Origin: Panorpa germanica
Taxonomy: Eukaryota; Arthropoda; Insecta; Mecoptera; Panorpidae
Assembly (NCBI GenBank): GCA_963678705.1
Contig: OY783203.1
Span: forward strand, 25,030,535-25,094,534
Length of the DNA: 64,000 nt
Direction of reading: 5' to 3'
The stretch's first letter is position 1, and each line of letters opens with the position of its first letter. The notes under the pieces were generated by a model. That model had not been told where the DNA came from. It saw nothing but the letters and a program-made list of their open reading frames with translations, and did not search any database. Both the position numbers and the translations under genes were made by a program. This document shows positions 25,525 through 38,500 of the stretch, piece after piece.

Positions 25525-26404
25525 AACGATCAAAAGTACGTTTTACATTGAGACGTACACGCACGTTCTCTATAAAAGCAAATTGTTACAAAATGTAATC
25601 ATATACATGTCATTTTTTGTAGGTTATTTCATAACAGCGATACTGCTTGTAGGTTTGAATTTGGGCCAAAAGATTCAATGTTTTAGACGATCGTTCCGAG
25701 CATGACATAAGTGACACAACCCGTTATTTGTTCCGCCAGACAATTTTATAAGCAGATCCACACACAAAGACAATTCACAAGAATCGCCTCGCTATTTTTT
25801 TTCATTTTAAGTTGACTTTGTTCTGATGCTCTAATGTCAAATTTACAGCGGTTAAGTTTTAAATTGCATTATGTCTGCAGAGTTAGGATATTCTTTGTTT
25901 CTGGCCAGGGTTCTAACCGTTACGTTTCGTCGACGTTACGTCCTTTTACTGTTCTTATCGTTCCGGTGTTTTGTCATAAACATCTGTTTAGCATTAGTTT
26001 GTTCTCTGGTGCAGTGGCACTCATTATTGCGTAGCTCGAATGCATTCAGTGCAACAGGAATACTTAACCGTACACCGTACTGCACACTGTTTGACACTGT
26101 ACAGTGTACAACCACTTTATTATATGCAGTTCATAACATTTTTGTTGTTTCGTAAAATACATGTGTAATAAAAAAAGTTAATTATCTAAATTAACGACTG
26201 CCGTCCGCTTGAATATCTTTAATTAGTGGATGCCTCTTAATACGAGTAGTTGCACAGAATTCTGATTGGTGAGTGGCGCTCGTATATTTTACTCGGCCTA
26301 TTCACATTCTTGGTACACGACATTTTTCATTACACATTGTGTATAAAATTTAGTGTTGTCAATGATAATTATTTCTTATTATTACAAAGTTTATTTTAAA
26401 ACCT
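25525..26404. other. Non-coding stretch
   Basis: Two overlapping frames near 25834-26155 are open, but their composition is Phe/Val/Leu-rich with no familiar motif. I see no repeat boundary or RNA gene. Confidence 0.35.
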
Positions 26405-26407
26405 TTA

Positions 26408-26964
26408 GGTCCTCAGCACACGACGCGACTGGTTGCAGACCGTAACCCCGAATCTGCCCGAACCGAATGTGATTACAACTGTGTTGCTAATAAAAAAACG
26501 AACGTGTTTACGAGTGAAATAAAACACACGGCATGAACGTAACTAAACTGATTTTAAACTTGTTTTGAGCATATATTCAGCGACTATATTTCTCGGTCGC
26601 AGGGCACTGTTACTTTCATGCTTTTGATGATGACATCATCAACAGAGATGTTTACGAATACTATTGAAAAGTATTTAAATACATACATACAATCAAATAT
26701 AACACAATAGAATCCCCTGTTTTGCTATTGTTAAAAATTCTATAGAGTCACGATACACGGCTCGACATGGCTCGTGCTCGTTTTCGTTGAAAACTTCGTA
26801 TCTCGTTTAGTTTGCAATCAGCCGACTCGTGTGCCTTTTCTCGTGTTTTACCTCACTCGCATACACGTTCGATCTCTCACTAACAACACAGTTGTAATCA
26901 CATTCGCTTCAGGTAGATTCGGGGCTAAAGTTTGCAACCAGTCGCGTCGTGTGCAGAGGGCCCC
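26408..26964. mobile_element. PIF/Harbinger-like MITE with TTA target duplication, copy 1
   Basis: 557 bp flanked by TTA on both sides (26405-26407 and 26965-26967). The left end reads 'ggtcctcagcacacgacgcg'. The complement of the right end reads GGGGCCCTCTGCACACGACG. The arms pair for roughly 100 bp, through 'gaatctgccc' and 'gaatgtgattacaactgtgt'. The 3-bp TTA duplication and GG-starting ends fit PIF/Harbinger. The core carries 'cagagatgt...aagtatttaaatac', which resembles the small hAT MITE at 30485. Confidence 0.75.
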
Positions 26965-27039
26965 TTAATCGTAAAGCGGTAAACGATTTAGTCATTATTT
27001 AAACCAGAATTTGTCAGTCATCAGATGGTGACGGTTCAA

Positions 27040-27162
27040 TCAGGGCCAGCCCAAGTGGCAGGTTAGGTGGGCCATGGCCCGAATTACCATTATATAGGAG
27101 AGTCAAATTTATATCATTTGTTGTTGTAATTGTTTGGGGGCGCCATGAATATTGGTAGAGTT
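27040..27162. repeat. hAT-like element end fragment
   Basis: It begins 'cagggccagcccaagtggca' and is GC-rich with 'gggggcgccatgaatattgg', in the style of hAT termini beginning CAGGGCC. The other end is missing because another repeat begins at about 27165. Confidence 0.35.
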
Positions 27163-27164
27163 GG

Positions 27165-27340
27165 CTAGTAGAACCTCAAATGTTCAATTATTTTTTAAAA
27201 AGTCCCTATATTTTAGGAGATATTAAAACTTACAAAAGTATTTTTGGCTCTTTAATTATTAACAGAAAACGTTATAGAAAATGCTAATGCATGGTACGTC
27301 ACAATCGCTTTATTTTCCTTTTCTTTTAAACAACAGAGAA
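27165..27340 (-). repeat. Fragment of the GGGCTTGTGTCC-type element
   Basis: Inverted relative to 40412-41016. 'ctagtagaacctcaaatgtt' then 'caattatttttt' matches the complement of 'aacatttgaggttctagtaa', and 'catggtacgtcacaatcgct' matches the complement of the 'gcgattgtgatgttacatgc' region. The outer TIR is not preserved. Confidence 0.5.
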
Positions 27341-27808
27341 GCAATTGAATATATATGTGATTCGTTTTTTACGATTGTCTATCCCATAAAGTTATATATT
27401 ATTTTTTATTAAGTTTTTTTTATTATTTATGTTTGTGAAAAAAGGAAAATAATCTCAATTACTTATTTATTCTGTGACGTCTTATGCATAGTTAAAACAT
27501 GTGGCTGTGACGGCTATCACTCCGTCAATTTTTGCATATTTAAATAATGAAAACGTCAATATACATATATTAACCTTTATTTTAATCAAACATTAAAAAA
27601 ACGACCCCTAAAATTGAGTTCACAAGCCCTTATATTTAACCACTACATCAATTATGTAACAGGTTAGACATGACATTTGAATTCTACATATGCGAGTATG
27701 GACAAGAATTATTAGTATTTTGTACTATGCCAAATACTTTTTGGGTTATAGTATGATAACATCGAAAAATTATTTGGTTCTAAAAATGGTTTCTTCTTCT
27801 AAAAATGT

Positions 27809-28141
27809 GATTGCGGCAACTATTTCATATATAGCATATTATATTTCATTTAAAATTCAAAATTCACGACACCCAGAACTCAGATGTGTAAGAAATACAA
27901 AGGTATCTTTCTTAACAGTAGGGTATCGATAATAATTAGAGAAAAATTTTGCTCTCATGATAAGCTGTGCTAGTGCAAAACAACTCCAATACATCCTTCT
28001 GTACTGTACAAGTTTGAATCAGCCTACTTGTGTATTTAAGTAATACGAATACAATTTCTATATCAAGGAAAGTACGAAAAATTTTACTGGAAAACCGGGA
28101 ATTATCAGGGAAATTTGAAATCATTTTTTGTGGCCACCCTG
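27809..28141. mobile_element. CAGGGTGGC-type element, disrupted copy
   Basis: The interior 'gattgcggcaactatttcat' then 'atatag(c/t)atattatatttcat' (27809 on) and the right end '...gggaaatttgaaatcatttt' then 'ttgtggccaccctg' match the intact copies at 34889 and 58438. The left end is absent, and 27865-28010 is a different repeat shared with 16800-16925. Confidence 0.6.
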
Positions 28142-28149
28142 TAAAGGAA

Positions 28150-30476
28150 TTCATACAAATTTAATTCTAATTTGTTTCTAATCAGCTTTATATATTAAAT
28201 GGTTTAAATTATAGGGGGTTTAGGGTTATGTTTAGAGTTTGTATTGCCAATAATGCATTTAGTGAATCGAATAGTATTATACCTATAATAGTTCGCGCTA
28301 TTGTTGGTTTTTGTGATAGCTTATATACTTTCGTTTATAACATATAGTATCTTATCATCCAGGTACTTAATACCCTGTGTAAATATGATACGCTACCATG
28401 ATTTTATGCTAATTACGACTACTCAGAACAAAACCGTTTTATAAATTGTTGTCACTGCGAATAAGTCAAATGTTACGATCAAATAGAGCCATGTGAAGTA
28501 GACAACGCTCTACTTATTACATTTATTTTATTTACTCGTTACAAACAATACAAACACACTACTCGTATACTGCAAATCAATACCTAAAATAATACGCGAG
28601 CTATTTTTAAAATAAGTATAACAGTTCATTTACATTCGGAAAAGGACTGTTCATTTTTTCGTTAGTAACCTATTCGCTCGTTAAAAAATATATGTAAAAG
28701 CTGTGAAGGGTTGGTTCATCAGTTCTAAAATTAAAGTCATTGCTGATCAACAATATTTAATAAAGGGCTCTATTGATTTCTAATTTGGAACCTGAATTTA
28801 ATATATATTTTTAAAGGAACACTGTTCATTAAGATATCTTTGAAATTTTTGACGATAGATAGGGAGCTTAGGTTTTAGCCGTAAGGGTTAATAAAAGTAT
28901 CTTTATTTAGTTTAGTGCAGCAAATAAAAACTGTCATTATTGTGTTCGTTTTGTTCAGATCAAAAGTGATAATCGTTTAATATGTAAAATTCTAATCAAA
29001 ATATAGTTTTTATTTATATGAATAACTTTTTACCTAAGCAGTTATTTATGTAATAAATATTACTAGCTCTTTATTTAATCTATTTCCTTTGTGGTAAAAT
29101 TTCTGTGCAAATCGCTCCATCTAGGACTTCACTTTGCAGTGTTTCAATGGACTTACTTACAGGCTACATGCAATGCAAATATATTTAGCTTTTGTGTGGC
29201 TTCCAGTTTCATATAACTAATCCTTAAATGTCTAACTTATTTTATTGCATTTATATTTTTTTAGACCAGAGCACAGTTAAGTGAGCGAAAGCGGAATAGG
29301 ATGAGGAAAAGATTTTGGGGACAATGAAAGTAATTAAACATTTAACATTTAAAGACAAAGAAAAGTGTTTCAAGTAATTACAAAAAAATCAATCCTTAAA
29401 GTAGCAAAATATTGCGAATTTGTATCAAAAAATAGTTTCGGGTTAGTTTATCACAACGCAATTTAACCCGGCGTCAGTCAGGTTGGGTTATAATGACCCG
29501 TGATGTTTTGAAACGCGCGTTATATATTGTATAGTCTTTTCGTAAATAGCGAGTTCCTTTTTTTATATTTTTTATCTATTACAATCTAGTCTATTAGACT
29601 AATAAGCAATTTAACGTTAACGTAATATAATTATAAACATTAAAGATATTGCTCTTCAGCATACCTTATTGTATAATATGAAATATTTAACATAACTATG
29701 TATTACGTTTAATTTTATTAAACTAACTCAAAAGGTTTAAAAGTGAAAAGCACTTTTCTATATGTTTCTCCATCGTTATCCAGTAGGTGTGTTACCTCTT
29801 CATTAACATGTGTTGTTGGAGTCTTTCCTGGTGACTCTTGGCAAATTTCCTTATTGTAGTGTCCACAGTATCAAGTTCCTAATATGACTCGTTTTTTTTT
29901 ATTGTTTTTCATCAAAATATAATAATTTAGGAATTATTCATCCCATTAAATTTCCTTGAAACGGTAGAAATCAACCGTTCAATATCCGTGTTATCTTGAC
30001 CCATCATACAGTTAATTTACTAATTTTCAACCATACAGACGCTGGTTAAAGTGTAGGAAGGGATGGAGAGGGACGAAGGGGAGCCGTGCGATTGATTTCT
30101 TCTGCAATAAATTGCTTTGCTATAATTTAATCCAGTAACCGTTTAAAGTGTCCCGTGATTTCGTGTTACATTACTTGTTGTTCAATCTTTGTCCCCGTAC
30201 GAAGATCGTTCCTCTCCGCATACAGAGAGACAGAGTGGCAGAGTATATATCCACCACATATCTGGTTCTGGTTCACCTTCTGTTATTATTCTTCTACCAT
30301 AAGTTTGAGCGACTTAGTCAGCAGGTGCATGAAATAAAAAGTACTTGCAAGGCTATTTCTGTCGTCACTACTATTGTCGTATTGTAATTACAGCACTAAG
30401 TATTACAGCACACAGCCCCCAGACCTACGTCGTTTTAGCAAAGCTGAAATTTTGAGAATAAATAGTGTAATACATA
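28150..30476. other. Non-coding stretch
   Basis: No gene or repeat boundary is supported. 30148-30387 is open in two frames with somewhat GC-richer sequence, but no motif is recognised. Confidence 0.4.
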
Positions 30477-30484
30477 GTTAAGAG

Positions 30485-30658
30485 CAGAGATGTGCACAAA
30501 TAGTTTTTAAAAGTATTTAAATACAAAATAGACCAAGCTCCCAGAGGAATTTCGTTTGCAAACAGTTTACGGTCTGCATATTTTGCAAAGAAACTCGTTT
30601 GGGAGCCTGGTCTATTTTGTATTTAAATACTTTTGAAAACTATTTGCACACATGTCTG
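30485..30658. mobile_element. 174-bp hAT MITE, near-perfect hairpin
   Basis: The ends CAGAGATGTGCAC and the complement of CAGACATGTGTGC are flanked by an exact 8-bp duplication GTTAAGAG (30477-30484 and 30659-30666). The arms pair for about 55 bp with few mismatches, including AAAGTATTTAAATAC and AAAATAGACCA(A/G)GCTCCCA. The 8-bp duplication and CAGAGATG start are diagnostic of hAT. There is no coding capacity. Confidence 0.85.
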
Positions 30659-30669
30659 GTTAAGAGCAA

Positions 30670-31540
30670 TGTGTATTTGCTAGCTTGAAAGCGGGGCACT
30701 TTTATAGTTAGTGCTAAAGGTGCAAGTATGATGGATGGTTTTTATATATGTTTTACAGAATATTCTAAAAAACCAACACTCACTTTTGCCAGACCACTCC
30801 CGTGCGCTGTACAATCCGCCAGACACTTTAAAGCCCTCTAGCGCTTTAAAGAAAAGTCATAAAATGCTACAGACAATCTATGTACACTGTACAGCGTCTT
30901 CATCGTTACCTAACTGAAATTCATAATTTATTTAAGAACAACCTTTTTTTTACCTAATTTATTAAGAGCTGTAAGACTTTTTCTTAAAAGTGCACAACAT
31001 TCAAATCTTGTTAAGCCCCATTCCCACTTATTGAGTTTTAGAATTAATTTAAGGTTATAACATAAAATACATGTTTCAGCTTGTGAAGTATAAAGAAATA
31101 CAAACCTTTTTAATAAATAAATATAGTAATTATTACAAAATAATGTATATTACTGACGCATGATGAATTATTTCACAAGTTCAAAATTACATTTAGGGTT
31201 AAATCCTTAAACTAAAACTCAATAAATTTTGTAGGGGGGAATAGGGAGGGGCACTTGAAAATATAGTTTGAAGTATAATAGTCAGGGCAGGGTATACTCG
31301 TAGTTAGATCCTCGGCAGAAATATGATTAATATTATTGTTCAAAATTTAAAGTCGATCAGATGATTCGTAATTGAGCTATGGTACAGCAAACTTAAAATA
31401 GTTTCGATATAAACGTCATTATAGTACAAAAAATCCAAAGAATACCAAAAGAATACTACAGATCTGCCCATACTCATAAACACAAACGCAATTCCTCATG
31501 CGAATGAACCAAAATATGTTCCAAATGAACCAAATATGAA
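30670..31540. other. Non-coding stretch
   Basis: No supported gene. The open frame at 30735-30917 lacks coding character, and 31230-31260 is a short G-rich run. Confidence 0.4.
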
Positions 31541-31544
31541 AACG

Positions 31545-31952
31545 CATGTCAAAAAGAAAAAGGAAGAACTGAACATAAAATACAAGGAATATGTATTGGC
31601 TAATTGGACGACACTCTGAACTAAACATTGAAAACAAGCTGCTTATTTATAAACAGGTGCTAAGGCAAAAGCCAGTGTGGACGCATGGAGTGCAACTCTG
31701 GGGTTGCGCTCTAAAATAAAGTTCTGCGAGGAATAGTTAATGCACCGTGGTATATCCGCAATGACGAATATATATAGAGAAATACATAGAGACCTGAAGA
31801 TTAACACAGTCGGAGAAGAAATCAAAACTATAGCAGCGAAGCACGATTTGAGACTTCGTAACCACGAAAACATCGCCGTGACGCAAATGTTGCTTGATAG
31901 TAATGATGGTCGAAGACTTCGCAGGACTAAACCCTCGGACCTAGTAACCTAA
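31545..31952 (+). pseudogene. Jockey-like non-LTR retrotransposon ORF2 C-terminus, decayed
   Basis: Successive frame-shifted fragments read NIENKLLIYKQVL, KPVWTHGVQLWGCA, KVLRGIVNAPWYIRN, then from 31740 REIHRDLKINTVGEEIKTIAAKH and RLRNHENIAV. The same motif order occurs in the intact tail at 55372-55722, on the minus strand. This region follows the RT thumb at the ORF2 C-terminus of Jockey-type elements. At least two frameshifts and one stop break it. Only the 3' part of the element remains. Confidence 0.7.
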
Positions 31953-31959
31953 TCATGTA

Positions 31960-32975
31960 GAATTGTTCATTGGAGCAATCTGTACCACACCGTGTAATTA
32001 TAAAAATGTAAGCTACTAGATAAGATGCTACTAGATTAGTTGCAGTATTATAGCCAATAAAAAAAATTATAGTACAAGAAAGTTTAAAAAGACATATTGT
32101 ATTATATTTTATTTCGTCACACAAAAGAATGACGGAATCCGCAGGGTCGCTAGCAATGTCGCCATTTCGACGCATACGCTTCAGACACACTTGTATGAGT
32201 AGCCAGACAAAGAATACTTAATGCGATGCGTACAATGATTTCCATGCTGATAAGTGGACGCTAACCTTAGAGCTTCATGCGTTGCATCGTCCTCATAGCC
32301 GGTAGAGCGCGGTATTCCGTCATGCTGACTCCATATGATATCAGAACGTGCAATTGTAGTTTTTATGCTAAGTATACATTAGGGCCATATTTATGTACAT
32401 GCCGGTAAAAGGTAAACCACATCAAATGATCATTCTGTCTCGCTGTAAATGTCGTGGGAGAGGGGGCACAATATAAAATAAGACAATAATAAGTGCTGGA
32501 GGAGGCCGGTCGAAGCGATGAATATGGGATAAAGTATATGCAAGAAACCTTGAAGTTAAATTGTTGCGGAAACAACATTTCAAATTTTTGTAATTGTTTA
32601 AAATTAAGTGTGTAATTGTATGTACGAGAATGTATTACAAAACTAAAGAGTATTTGTTAATACGTATTAAAGTATACAAAAAGACGCTTACCTCATTTTT
32701 TAGTCGAAACAAATTATCTGGACAAGTCAACCGTATTAAAAAATATAAAAATAATTCGTTAAACAATAAGATGTTTATAAATAGCTGCTTGTACATACAC
32801 AGTCGTATAATTCAAATGCTTATTGCTTGAGCTAAAGGTAGCGCAAATCTTCGCAGAAGCACATATCCTTGACGCAGTTCATCGCAAAGCGGCGAGATGT
32901 TTATGAATAGCTACTTTAATGTTACTTTTGCGGCGATGTATTAGATAACTGGAATTACAATATGTATCATATACG
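31960..32975. other. Non-coding stretch
   Basis: No gene is recognised. Several 70-85 codon frames are open on both strands, but none shows a familiar motif or coding-like composition. Confidence 0.4.
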
Positions 32976-32980
32976 ATACA

Positions 32981-33365
32981 GTTTGGCGAGAGCATTTGAT
33001 GCTGAGCTCTGACTACTGTGTCCCCGGGTTAGATCCCCGGGCCAGAATTATATTTTCTGGGTTTGGTAAAATCAGATTTAATTAGTTCTGTGCAACCATA
33101 ATAATGAATATGGAAAAAAATGATCCACAAAAGATAAATTCGAAAAAGAAAACAGAAAAAAGTGGTAAAGGAAAAAAGAATGAAATGGAAAGATGAAATG
33201 GGGGACATCATAGTTGATGATTTCTGTATCAGATCGTGATGCTGAAATAGAAAAAGGACGTGGAGAACGATGGATAAGGAAGTAATTAGAGAAGCACCGA
33301 CGAAGAATTTGAAATAGAATGATGAAGAAAAGCTGAAAACGTAGAAATATAGATTATATAATATA
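32981..33365 (+). repeat. tRNA-derived SINE, near full length
   Basis: The head 'gtttggcgagagcatttgat' then 'gctgagctctgac' is followed by box B 'gggttagatcc' (33026-33036) between 'cccc' and 'ccggg' arms. Next come 'agaattatattttctgggtt' and 'tggtaaaatcagatttaatt', and a long purine-rich tail with 'atggaaagatgaaatggggg', 'gtatcagatcgtgatgctga' and 'aatagaaaaag'. It matches the minus-strand copy at 60765-61112 along its length, giving a family length of about 350-385 bp. The tRNA of origin is not determined. Confidence 0.7.
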
Positions 33366-33429
33366 TTGTATGTATGTATAAATTAGGTGTTATAAAAAAA
33401 AATGTATATAAATATCTTCTTCTGAATAC

Positions 33430-34185
33430 CCGGTGTTTTAATACCGCCGGATACGGGTCCGGATCAGGTCCGAAATCAGAAAAATATAAAAAACATCTGA
33501 ATTTTCAAGTAATAATCGCAATTCATTTATTATTTAAGTAATTACATAATAATTTTACAATTTATTATATTTTACTAGCTCTAAAAGTGATATTTAAGAA
33601 ATACCAATGCATTTAGAGACTTATCCTCCCAATGACGATCTAAGTTTGGTGCAAAAGCAAACACCGAGAATGTTCTTTCATTATACGTTGAAGTTGGTTT
33701 GACCGTGCATAGCGCGGCATAAAGATTCTCTAGATTTAGCGTTCTTTTTTTTGTATTCCTTAAAAGGGTAAACTCCTGCTTCAATTTTCCAAAATCTTAA
33801 GACTCTATAACAGTACTCACAACAGATTTTAAAATTAAATTAAATTCTTCTTCCATTGATTTATAATATCTTTTTATCGTTATCTACTAACAACATATCT
33901 TATGTTTTTTGTAGAATTGACTGCGAAAAGTCTACTCATTACCTGCGAAGCTAAACTTTTAATGTTAACTGTTAATTTGACCATGTAAATAAATATTTCA
34001 GAAATATTTTAAATTTTAGGGCTGTGTAATTCGAGCGGCGCGCATTGGGTTTTATTTAATTTTGTATTTACACCAGCAAAAGCATTCGGACCCGTATCCG
34101 TCGGGTTTTCTACCCGGGTCCCGGGTTCGGGTTTATTGCCAATACCTGACGGATTCGGGTCCGGGTCGGGTGCGGAAGCCCTACT
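33430..34185 (-). mobile_element. hAT element fragment with transposase tail
   Basis: The right end at 34185 is the complement of TAGGGCTTCCGCACCCGACC, a hAT-type terminus followed by further CCCGGACCCG-type words. The interior carries the transposase C-terminus (33581-33860). The left boundary near 33430 is also GC-rich ('cgccggatacgggtccgg') but is not a clean inverted copy of the right end, so the element is internally deleted or truncated. Confidence 0.55.
33581..33860 (-). pseudogene. hAT transposase C-terminal dimerisation region
   Basis: The minus-strand frame at 33784-33581 reads NLENLYAALCTVKPTSTYNE then RTFSVFAF, and ends DKSLNALVFLKYHF. The order P-T-S/T-x(2)-ERxFS followed by S-L-x-A-L-V-F-L-K is the hallmark of the hAT C-terminal dimerisation domain. 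Further N-terminal sequence (to about 33860) is frame-broken but alignable to positions 1-235. The DNA-binding domain and catalytic core are absent, so it is not functional. It lies inside the hAT fragment. Confidence 0.75.
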
Positions 34186-34236
34186 AATAACTATAATAAA
34201 TAGTTGATGCACTCAAAAATAAATATATGTATCATA
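34183..34236 (+). repeat. Short repeat containing GTTGATGCACTCAAATAAATA
   Basis: 'ctaataacta...agttgatgcactcaaaaata' here matches 21305-21347 in the same orientation and, inverted, about 56220-56250. It is about 40-50 bp and its origin is unknown. Confidence 0.4.
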
Positions 34237-34239
34237 AAC

Positions 34240-34880
34240 AAAAACATACTACACTGTAAACTTTGTCAATAGAGCCAACACATTTACTGAATTGCCGTAC
34301 TTTCTGGTCACATATCGTTGTACTCGTACATACTATACAAATATTGATTCCTTAATCAATATGAGAACCAATATTTTCCAGGTCTATGATAACTATCAAG
34401 GTCGGGTGAATCGAACTTCTACGAGTATTTGTTTATGCATTAATATATAATTCAGGAGATCAATCGTTGTGAGTCACAGATAATTAACAAAGGACCCACA
34501 AAGGAACGGAACAATAGCAGTTGTTGAAGACACTAATTATAATTAGATTTAATTAGAGCAGGAAACTAAATGTATATAATCAGATATCTTAATAAACGAT
34601 ATGTAGTTAAACGATTTAATGTTTTGTTGGAATGTGGTTTCTTCGAAAAGAAAGTACAAATCATGTGAGGTGCTAATTAGTTTTGTTCGTGATAAATATA
34701 ATTAATAATACACATATTGAATTACTGAAATATTGATTGATTAAAAACTTTTCTTAAAAATTATATTTGTCGTATTGTAATTAAGCTACACTACTGTGGT
34801 TTAGGAACAAATAGCGAACCAACGCTTTATCTATGCTTTCGTTTTGTGGGCACTTATACACTTACTAAGTGATCAAATAT
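34240..34880. other. Non-coding stretch
   Basis: No gene or recognised repeat. Confidence 0.4.
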
Positions 34881-34888
34881 CAATAAAA

Positions 34889-35520
34889 CAGGGTGGCCAC
34901 AGACCTGGAAAACCTGGAAATCCGACAATTATCAGGCAATTGAATGCAACCTGAAAATATCAGGGAATTTTAGGAAATTTCAATAAATATCAGGGAATTA
35001 AAAAAAATATCAGGGAATTTGATTGCGGCAACTATTTCATATATAGTATATTATATTTCATTTAAAATTCAAAATGAAATGAATCAGATAGTTTAAAAAG
35101 AAATCACGTAGCTAATGAAAAAGAAATTTGGCGTCAAAAAAAGCTAAAATTTTAGCTGAAATTCGAGTTATTGATGATCAATTTAAAAATCTTCAATAAT
35201 TTTATCTAATAAATATTAAGAGTTAATTTGTTCTAGTTTATACTAGTCATTAGCTTATTTTTGTCTTACTCAATTTAAGTTACTTTTTATTGACGAGTAA
35301 TAAATTGTATTTAATTAGTTATTAAACGCCAACTAAGGCAATGAGATAAAAAATAAATCAGAAATATAAATATTTTTTTTTAGTTTAATACCAGATTTAA
35401 TTATTGGTAATTACAATATAGTCAAAACTTTAAATATTTAAGTGATACGAATAAAATTTCTATATCAGGGAACAGTAGGGAATCAAGGAAATTTAAAATC
35501 ATTTTTTTGTGGCCACCCAG
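34889..35520. mobile_element. CAGGGTGGC-type DNA element with 5-bp target duplication
   Basis: 632 bp. The left end is CAGGGTGGCCACAGACCTGG and the complement of the right end is CTGGGTGGCCACAAAAAAAT. Both flanks read TAAAA (34884-34888 and 35521-35525). Subterminal DNA repeats 'atatcagggaatt' several times. No transposase is visible, so it is non-autonomous. The 5-bp duplication is supported by a second copy (58438) with a different 5-bp flank. Confidence 0.75.
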
Positions 35521-35529
35521 TAAAACTGC

Positions 35530-38500
35530 CAACATAGTAGGAGGTCCTTGATCATAGATCTAATCTTAGAAATAGACTGACAAAAATTACGTACTATCGT
35601 ACCAGACATGTATTTAAAAGGTGCAAAGACAGTCAATGCCAGCTTTGGCTAATAATATACGTGATAAAATATTAAAATTGGAAATCGACATTCGTTAGGA
35701 AAAATAGAACAAGGAAAAGGAGACAATATTTAAAATGGATGACAAGATCAGTAACATATAAACTCAAACTAATTAAAAGTAACTAGTAAAATAAAATATA
35801 ATTGAAGTTTAATTAGAAAAATTTTCGTTTCAAATTAGGATAAGATCTAAAAAAGTGGATTAATTAGTATCGACAGGTTGACGTTACTCTAGGATACTAG
35901 TAAAATCTTAGTGTGTTTTTTAGCCTTAAGTTTTAAAGGGTAAAAAGTTTTATGTTTAGTGGTTCAAGATAATTTGACGACTGCAGCAAAGCAAATAAAG
36001 AAACAAATCCACTATCATTGCCATTACTATCACTGGCATAAAAATATTCCGGCACTAATTTTAAATGAAAATATAGGCCGGTACTTCCGTGGCTCCTTAA
36101 TAACACATCTGATTTAGTAACTCACATTTCAATAACAAAAACAAGTCATTGATTTACTTGTTAGGTAATGACCGTGTAATTCGGGACATGGGACACCCAC
36201 GCCTCAACAACTTTGCGAATTAATCCTTATTGTTACGGTGAAGAGCAGACTAGAAGGTCACTGGTAGAGTTAGAGAGGTTGCTGTGAAATGTAAAACAAT
36301 CCGTTGTACAATCATAAAAAAGTAAAGTAAAGTAAAGAACCATCTGCACTGGTTCAACATTTTTCTACACAAACTATTCTGATTGTAAGCATGTTTATTA
36401 AAATGTGTTTGGTTAAAAATGTATACACACCGAAGCAACCTTTTGCATGTTTTTTTAGTTGTTTTTAATCAGTGTGTTGTAAATTTAAAATAGTTAACTG
36501 TGCGTAGTTCATTTATTGCAGTAACTTGCTTTGACATTTATTGTGCTGGTGTAGACCAGAGACACACACACATTTCTTATAAGTGTCTGTCAAATGAAAT
36601 AAAAGCAGAACTTATTAAGCTCATTACAACATAAATTTACTTTAATTATTAAATAAAACGTTTAATACTGCACCAATGTAAACACTACAATTTCCATCGT
36701 CTTTAAATCTCTTACAGAAATTGTACATTTAGGGGTCATCCATAAACCAGGTGGTCTCATTTTGTTCTCATTAGAAACCCCGGTCCGCCCCATGTAGCTA
36801 ATCGTAGCTTTTACTATGAAAAAAGGATATACAAACAGAAGTGAGAGCAAAAAAAGTTAATGAATAAAATAAATGAAGAAATTTAGTTTCTCTGAACCTC
36901 TTCGCCCACACATGACCAAGGCACGTGGATACGGATGATCAATTATTATCAAGAAAACTTACTGCAGTAGAATGTTGGATGTTGCACCAGTAGAGACGCT
37001 GCTTGACATCATGTTACATCATCAGTGCTATATATTTTAAGAAATATATAGAAATCTGGATAAATGTTAATCTCTTTATAATTTATTACGTAATTGATAT
37101 TCTCATTTGGTGTCAACCGCAATAACAAGCATACCACGCACTTTACTTATACGCATATTTCTGAACGGACATTTGAATAAAATTCATTTGAATGTTTGGC
37201 AAATCTATTAAAAGTAGGTATGTAGAACACGGAGATAAAGGAAATTGGGCGATTTTGTAGAAACCAGGTCCTTCCTTCCTTTTTACTCCTTCCTTCGCTA
37301 TGATCTGATTTGTGATGAATTACTTCTGTTACAGCCGTATGATAGAACTAATATAAAAAAGGCCAGTAAACATTTTGGAGTCACTTTGGCATCATATTGG
37401 AGATGCGTATGACTTTTTTGTTATGAAAGAGTTAATTTACAGTAAAGATAAAGTTTATGTGAACTTTAATTGAAGTACAATAGTGATAGAAACGTCACAA
37501 AACAGTGCACTTCACCAAATTATTTACTGGGTAATGAGTATTATAATGGTCTTATTAATGTAATTGTCATCTCTAAGGCTAACCTACTTCTTTTAAATCT
37601 CAAATTCACATGTAATACACTAATACATCGATGATCTTCCTATAACTTTTAGATTTCTTTAGCCTGTACCGCGTAATGTACGAGTATTATATTCCGCTGG
37701 TATTTAACTTATATCAAAAACCTTGCTTTAAATTTATTGCAATTAGTTAATTACACATAATTAATATTACATAGCAGGTCCCTGTGTCACCCATCCGGAG
37801 ATGTGGTGTCTGAGTGGTTGGTTGCAGTGTTCCTCAACCTGTGTACATTTCAGATGGGAAGGCAGAGAAGTTACTCATTTTAAACTTTTCTTTAGAAATA
37901 GTTAATATTTTAATTTATAATTAAGATTAACATTAAGCCTATTTAATTATATATTACGTACTGGCATAATGCATTAATTTATGAATGGCCATGTAGAAAA
38001 TTGTCTTGCAATGTAGTTTCAAGCTTGCTAACTTGCTACAAGTTTATTGAAAGGTTCATTTTCTAGTTCTTATATAGAAATTGTAACTCAGTATGTAAGA
38101 TTCAACTTTGTAGCGGGTCCAAAATCGGGCTAAATCAAATGTTCTACTTCTACCAGGATGGTTTTACTTATTAACATTTCACAAACGTTTGGTTTTTACC
38201 TTCTTGTGTAGTTGAACGCCACACTAATGTAAACTATTATGTTTTATTGTAACTATTGCGTACTTTAGGTCATTTAAATTTGAGTCTAGTTAGATGTAGT
38301 ATTATTGTTGGGATAGGATTATTTGTACAATCTGCTTAAGGTGCTTACTAAATTTTAGAGATGAACTTGCAAGATTTTTTTTGTACTAATTCAATATGTG
38401 CAAGTGCCGATTCGAGAATAGTTTTAATGAAGCTGTCACAGTACATCTGACGCAACATGATGTATTACAGAATAATTGGCTGTTGCATCAAAGATGTGTG

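Noticed and set aside
26774-26968. 64-codon + frame as a gene
   Set aside because: It runs through the right inverted arm of a Harbinger-like MITE.
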